DNA of 56,224 nt from Pontibacterium sinense. GTDB lineage: Bacteria; Pseudomonadota; Gammaproteobacteria; Pseudomonadales; Balneatricaceae. Numbering within the stretch: position 1 is the stretch's first letter; each line of letters begins with the position of its first letter. Positions 53,138 through 56,224 of this stretch are shown here, in pieces. Both the position numbers and the translations under genes were made by a program. The notes below the pieces were generated by a model, which saw nothing but the letters and a program-made list of their open reading frames with translations, made no database searches and was not told the origin of the DNA. The DNA lies in NCBI RefSeq assembly GCF_015209595.1, contig NZ_JADEYS010000027.1, positions 1 to 56,224 of the forward strand, in the 5' to 3' direction.

Positions 53138-53854
53138 TTATGAAAACGGACAGGGACAATGCCCGTGAACCGGTTCGCCGCTCGTTGGATGTTCAAAATA
53201 CAAGTCACTGGCGTGTAAGAGCAAACGCTCTGCCATCTGTTCACTGTGATCGCTTTTATACAGATCACAACCGAGAATGGGATGACCAAATGTCTGGCTG
53301 TGAATCCGTAATTGATGAGTACGCCCCGTCAGAGGGGTAAACTGCACCAGACTTCTACGCGGTTGCTCTAATCGCTGTAATACACTGTACTCACTTATAG
53401 CCGCTTTCCCTATGACAGGGCAGACTTTAACCAGTGGAAAGTAATCTTTATGCTTCGCTATCGCCGCAGAGATCTGGCCCTGATCATCTGTAACCCAACC
53501 CTCTAACATCGCGATATAACACTTTTTCACGGTACGCGCCTGAAACTGTCTATTCAGATGTTTCGCCGACGCAGCATTCAGCCCCACCACCATAACACCT
53601 GAAGTACCAAAATCTATTCGATGGGGTAACTTTGCTTCGGGGAATGCAGGGCTCACGCCCTCTTGCCCATGAACCAAACGGCAGTGGACCGAATCCCGGT
53701 TGAGAGGATTTTTACCCGACAAACTCAGCAGGCCACTGGGCTTATTGATCAACAGAATATCGTCATCCTGATACAGAATTTCAACAAAATCGCTACAGGG
53801 CGGCGCGACAAAGTCATCAAACGCGGTGAGCGACGTCGAACAAGTATCAGGCAT
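53138..53854 (-). CDS. RluA-family pseudouridine synthase
   Basis: A 238-residue RNA pseudouridine synthase. DDDILLINKPSGLLSLSGKN opens the catalytic domain, PHRIDFGTSGVMVVGL holds the catalytic aspartate (HRxD form, usually HRLDxxTSG) and FTPLTGRTHQLRIH-SQ is the family's LTGRTHQLR box. No S4 domain. It probably modifies a 23S rRNA or tRNA uridine (RluA/TruC-like). It is the only housekeeping-type gene in the cassette-like region. Confidence 0.88.
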   Translation of the reverse strand: MPDTCSTSLTAFDDFVAPPCSDFVEILYQDDDILLINKPSGLLSLSGKNPLNRDSVHCRLVHGQEGVSPAFPEAKLPHRIDFGTSGVMVVGLNAASAKHLNRQFQARTVKKCYIAMLEGWVTDDQGQISAAIAKHKDYFPLVKVCPVIGKAAISEYSVLQRLEQPRRSLVQFTPLTGRTHQLRIHSQTFGHPILGCDLYKSDHSEQMAERLLLHASDLYFEHPTSGEPVHGHCPCPFS

Positions 53855-53879
53855 TTAACATTCTCTGCATTGGGTTTAT

Positions 53880-54308
53880 TACATAACACTTACATAACCA
53901 GAAAAATTGAGCTTGGCCAGCTTTTAGCCCATGCATCCTTAACGCTTTCCCATCAGCCGTCAGCTTTTGCCGCACGAACATGCACCAGCCCTGACTCCAT
54001 CATCCGGCCCTCGCTTATCAAACGTTCAACATGCTCAGTGTTCCTTTGGACCCGTTACTACGCGCTCTTCTGGAAGTAATACGCTGGAGATAGGCCTGAT
54101 CATCAATTGACTTCTTAACACCGTCGATCCGGCCCCAACACAGAGCCTCAACTACAACATCATCCCAAGTCACACTCGGAATCCCGGTTTTCTTCTTGAA
54201 GATCTTCACCCACAGCTGAGCTTCGGAAGCATGATTCATCTTGAACCACCAACTGAGTTCTTTCAGCGGTGTAAAGGTAATGACTGTCGCTGGATCAGGT
54301 TCCAGCAT
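53880..54308 (-). pseudogene. broken YdeI/OmpD-associated family gene
   Basis: The first 80 residues read as a YdeI-like protein (KELSWWFKMNHASEAQLWVKI, VVVEALCWGRIDGVKKSID, QRITSRRARSNGSKG). The frame then shifts near 54030. In the next frame the family continues as RNTEHVERLISEGRMMESGL and VHVRAAKADG, then meets a TGA where a tryptophan-containing WESVKDAWAK follows. One frameshift plus one nonsense codon show decay. The usual conserved W of the family (SxWSK) is also changed to G. Confidence 0.8.
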
Positions 54309-54448
54309 ATAAAGGGATTCTCTTCTGCATAGTGCAGTGCCGCGCTCTGCGACAAGAAGTTTATTTTGCCGCTGATTAAGTTTCGCTAGCCAGATTTGGT
54401 AAACTAGCGTTTCTCTAAAATCGATCTTTACCTTCGCCAGGCTTCAGT

Positions 54449-54955
54449 ATGACAGACACAGCCCCCCAAGACAGTAGCACCAGCACCGATCAGAGCAGCC
54501 ACTATATCCTCAATCGTGAATACTTCACTGAGTGCTTCGATCAATCTGCCGACACTACCGTCAGCCTCAAAACATACCGTTTGGCAATACTACTGATCAT
54601 CATGTCCGCCGTATTATTTATCGTAGAAGCTGAACCCCATATCGCATGGTTTCTACTCGCCCTCGGCGCTGTCGAACTGCTATCAATTCGCTATAAACGC
54701 AGTTGGTGGGTCGCCCGCCAAATGCTCAGCCGCAGAGCCAATAGCCGGGTTAATGTTCGGATTGATGAACAAGGTATCTATACTGACAGCAAGCACCATC
54801 AGCAAAGCATCCTCTGGGACGATATTGCTGAACTAAAGACCACTGAAAAAGGCTTTATCGTCATTCATAAGGGCGGCACTAACTACCTTTCAAGAACAGG
54901 TCTGGATAAGGATTTTTTGGCGCTATTAAACGATAAATCAAACGCTATAACCTAA
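54449..54955 (+). CDS. YcxB-like membrane protein
   Basis: A 168-residue protein with two adjacent membrane helices (about 45-62 and 66-82) after a polar, Ser/Asp-rich N terminus, followed by a cytoplasmic domain matching the YcxB family: RVNVRIDEQGIYTDSKHHQQSILWDDIAELKTTEKGFIVIHKG. Function unknown; family members often occur alone. CAGG precedes the start. Its end overlaps an opposite-strand pseudogene by 18 bases. Confidence 0.8.
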   Translation: MTDTAPQDSSTSTDQSSHYILNREYFTECFDQSADTTVSLKTYRLAILLIIMSAVLFIVEAEPHIAWFLLALGAVELLSIRYKRSWWVARQMLSRRANSRVNVRIDEQGIYTDSKHHQQSILWDDIAELKTTEKGFIVIHKGGTNYLSRTGLDKDFLALLNDKSNAIT

Positions 54956-55317
54956 GCCGAACGATCTGTATCCTAAAGCCCGAATAGATGACGGCTTGTT
55001 TAGCATCCAGATACCGCCATTCCTGACTGACGCTACCAATGCCTTATCGTCTTCCATGCACTTAACTGGATTAGGATTAGGCTCGTCCATATTCAGTTCT
55101 TTAGCTATGTCACAAATGCGAGACTTGAACAGTTACCTCGAATCTCATTCTGTGAAGCTTCGACACACTCGATAACTCCAGGGTGAACAGAGTCATCAGT
55201 CTCGTACTTCCAAAAGCAGGAATCATAAGCTCACAGAATGGCGCGACCTGAAATACTACACTCTTCAGCAATAACGGAGAGAGATAGAAAAGCCAGTAGT
55301 AGAACAGCGACCTTCAT
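54938..55317 (-). pseudogene. decayed gene for a small secreted protein
   Basis: An ATG at 55317 opens a signal peptide (MKVAVLLLAFLSLSVIAEE). The frame reads SISGRAIL then TGA, after which AYDSCFWKYETDDSVHPGV continues. A TGG-to-TGA change would explain it. About 30 residues later the frame shifts, and KSRICDIAKELNMDEPNP, then KCMEDDKALVASVRNGG, follow to a stop at 54938. Four or more cysteines suggest a disulphide protein. Family unknown. One nonsense and one frameshift make it non-functional. Confidence 0.65.
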
Positions 55318-55413
55318 ATGAGTGCCTTTTGTCCCTCAAGCATAAATCTTCGTTGCTACCACTCTGGAACATAATGATGTTTATGAGATTGTTCCACTAT
55401 TCTTCTTTGAGAC

Positions 55414-55474
55414 TTCTAACGCCTTACTCTACAGACCGAGCAAAATGAGGTTCTGCAGCAGCAACTGGTTATGT
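55414..55474 (-). repeat. attC-like imperfect palindrome 4
   Basis: On the minus strand it runs from ACATAAC to GTTAGAA, 61 bases. Arms CAGTTGCTGCTGCAGAACC and GGTCTGTAGAGTAAGGCGTT pair as AAC..CTGCTGCAGA with the mismatches typical of attC. It lies 48 bases after the stop of the 49-residue gene. Confidence 0.65.
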
Positions 55475-55521
55475 TCTTAAACCTCAATTTGATTCAATAT
55501 TTTTATTCCAGAAGATACCAA

Positions 55522-55671
55522 TTAATTTACTGCAACGAACCCAATTATCAACAACAGCACGGTAATAATCGAGATTAAAAACTTGATATCTAGCAGTTTC
55601 CACCAAGGTTCAGAGAGTAATTTATTTCTCGCTTCCCGTTCTTTCTTCGTTCCTTTTCTCTTTTTAGCCAT
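55522..55671 (-). CDS. 49-residue single-pass membrane protein, cassette-like
   Basis: It starts with ATG seven bases after GGAGG, a strong site. The product has a highly basic head (MAKKRKGTKKEREARNKLL), an amphipathic linker EPWWKLLD and a hydrophobic helix (FLISIITVLLLIIGFVAV). It resembles small tail-type inner-membrane peptides. attC-like sites lie on both sides (55414-55474 downstream, 55739-55816 upstream), as for an integron cassette gene. Function unknown. Confidence 0.65.
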   Translation of the reverse strand: MAKKRKGTKKEREARNKLLSEPWWKLLDIKFLISIITVLLLIIGFVAVN

Positions 55672-55738
55672 GGTACACCTCCACGCTAGGGGTAAACCTA
55701 ATTATAGAAGGTGTCTACTAATCGTGGGTAACTCGATG

Positions 55739-55816
55739 GTATAACTCCACCAACAAGGGCGAGCTTTAGCGAGTCCAGCGCAACTTGTTGCGCATTTGTG
55801 TTTGGCCTTGTTATGT
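55739..55816 (-). repeat. attC-like imperfect palindrome 5
   Basis: On the minus strand, ACATAAC (core) to GTTATAC, 78 bases. Nested stems such as AACAAGGCC/GTTGGTGGAGTT and GCGCAACAAGTTGCGC give the attC hairpin layout. The stop codon of the 55811-56086 gene lies in the first core. The following 28 bases (CGAGTTACCCACGATTAGTAG on the minus strand) recur after site 2. Confidence 0.7.
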
Positions 55817-56086
55817 ATTGGATTCATTAGCTTTCCCTAAAGGCTCTCCACAGTTTCTGCAGCGATTGGTATATGGCCAGCAAAATCCAATAAAACCCCT
55901 CGTCGAACTAAAGCTCTTACCGCAGCTATTACATTTGTAAAAAACCATGTAAACAAATGAAAGCACGAACATAAGGAACGTGACTAGAAGCAACGAATCG
56001 GGCATCTGTACATAGCTAAAAAAGAATACAGTTAAGAATGTAATTACAGATATCCACCTTGCAGCCCTGAATATTGCTTCTGCCAT
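55811..56086 (-). CDS. small membrane protein with zinc-ribbon tail, cassette-like
   Basis: 91 residues from the ATG at 56086, preceded by GGAGGAAAGT; the in-frame ATG at 56098 is less well placed. Two membrane helices (WISVITFLTVFFFSYV and LLLVTFLMFVLSFVYMVFY) are followed by a cytoplasmic zinc ribbon, CNSCGK and CRNCGE. Family unknown. The stop lies in an attC-like core and a truncated one lies upstream, so it looks like a cassette gene. Confidence 0.68.
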   Translation of the reverse strand: MAEAIFRAARWISVITFLTVFFFSYVQMPDSLLLVTFLMFVLSFVYMVFYKCNSCGKSFSSTRGFIGFCWPYTNRCRNCGEPLGKANESNT

Positions 56087-56099
56087 ACTTTCCTCCATG

Positions 56100-56147
56100 G
56101 ATTACACATAGCGCCCAAATCATGGACGGCACCGCGCAGCGGTAACG
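56100..56147 (-). repeat. truncated attC-like site at the IS junction
   Basis: On the minus strand, CGCTGCGCGGTGCCGTCCAT, then GATTTGGGCGCTATGT, resembles the 3' half of an attC (core GCTATGT, near GTTATGT). The 5' half is absent because an IS3-type end begins at 56148. This implies insertion into or beside the site. Confidence 0.45.
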
Positions 56148-56224
56148 TGATCTTCCCCCGAAAAAGTGGACACCACTTTCGCTTACGCCGTCATTGCTTC
56201 ATATTCGACCGGGCTCCGGTAATT
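56148..56224 (-). mobile_element. end of an IS3-family insertion sequence
   Basis: The terminal sequence from 56148 begins TGATCTTCCCCCGAAAAAGT, the type of inverted repeat seen at IS3-family ends. From 56185 leftward reading (minus strand) the last codons of a transposase OrfB are visible: NYRSPVEYEAMTA then TAA (stop 56183-56185). The N/SPVEYE ending is typical of IS3-type integrases. The rest of the element lies beyond the window. Confidence 0.82.

Noticed and set aside
1-56224. CRISPR arrays, tRNA or rRNA genes, prophage
   Set aside because: No regular direct repeats with spacers, no tRNA-like cloverleaf or rRNA sequence, and no phage structural genes were noticed on reading both strands. 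A search program could still find a short tRNA.

Overview
The window looks like chromosome of a marine gammaproteobacterium of the Oceanospirillales/Alteromonadales type. Pointers are the moderate base composition, the classic Shine-Dalgarno sites, many LysR regulators, a legiolysin-type 4-hydroxyphenylpyruvate dioxygenase, OprD-type porins, a DUF2986 miniprotein, a YbfB-type MFS carrier and TrmK. No rRNA, tRNA, CRISPR array or prophage was seen. Genus assignment is not possible from the sequence alone.

Layout. 1-5.4 kb: cell-wall M23 endopeptidase (with the first codons of the next gene at the left edge), chromate transporter, a small membrane protein, a DUF2867 protein and a RhlE-type helicase. 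5.5-16.3 kb: one long leftward block that reads as an import-and-oxidise unit for amino acids, probably aromatic ones. It holds a fused indolepyruvate:ferredoxin oxidoreductase, an aromatic-type aminotransferase, a Leu/Phe-type dehydrogenase, a TrpX-type ABC importer (three genes) and an OprD-type porin, with an Lrp/AsnC regulator divergent from its head. 16.4-22.9 kb: a 54-residue secreted peptide, a K+ channel, and two LysR-controlled units (di-haem peroxidase; MFS + SDR). 22.9-26.1 kb: a three-gene cassette of ATP-grasp ligase, inactive transglutaminase fused to membrane segments, and retropepsin-like protease. 26.3-31.5 kb: ZIP transporter, a second almost identical OprD porin, a LysR regulator and a GGDEF-EAL protein. 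31.7-36.1 kb: rightward aromatic/glutamate-family module (hpd, Glu/Leu/Phe/Val dehydrogenase, SNF-type Na+ symporter) with an aromatic-rich leader ORF and structured intergenic RNA. 36.1-41.4 kb: M48 protease/LemA pair, truncated haemoglobin, DUF2986, YHYH protein and cold-shock protein with its long leader. 41.4-49.9 kb: small regulator-target pairs, TrmK, GNAT, RsuA and a Rho paralogue lacking the N-terminal RNA-binding domain, then decayed and accessory genes.

50-56.2 kb is accessory DNA: small orphan genes mostly on the minus strand, several followed by an imperfect palindrome with integron attC geometry, and two pseudogenes. The end of an IS3-family element lies at the right edge. No integrase is visible, so it resembles an integron-cassette cluster lacking its integrase (CALIN).

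Functionally, the two amino-acid modules and the two near-identical porins look linked. Substrate enters by porin and then by ABC or SNF carrier. It is deaminated by dehydrogenase or aminotransferase and then oxidised by ferredoxin oxidoreductase (giving an aryl-acetyl-CoA) or by HPPD (giving homogentisate). This linkage is inferred from families and gene order, not demonstrated.
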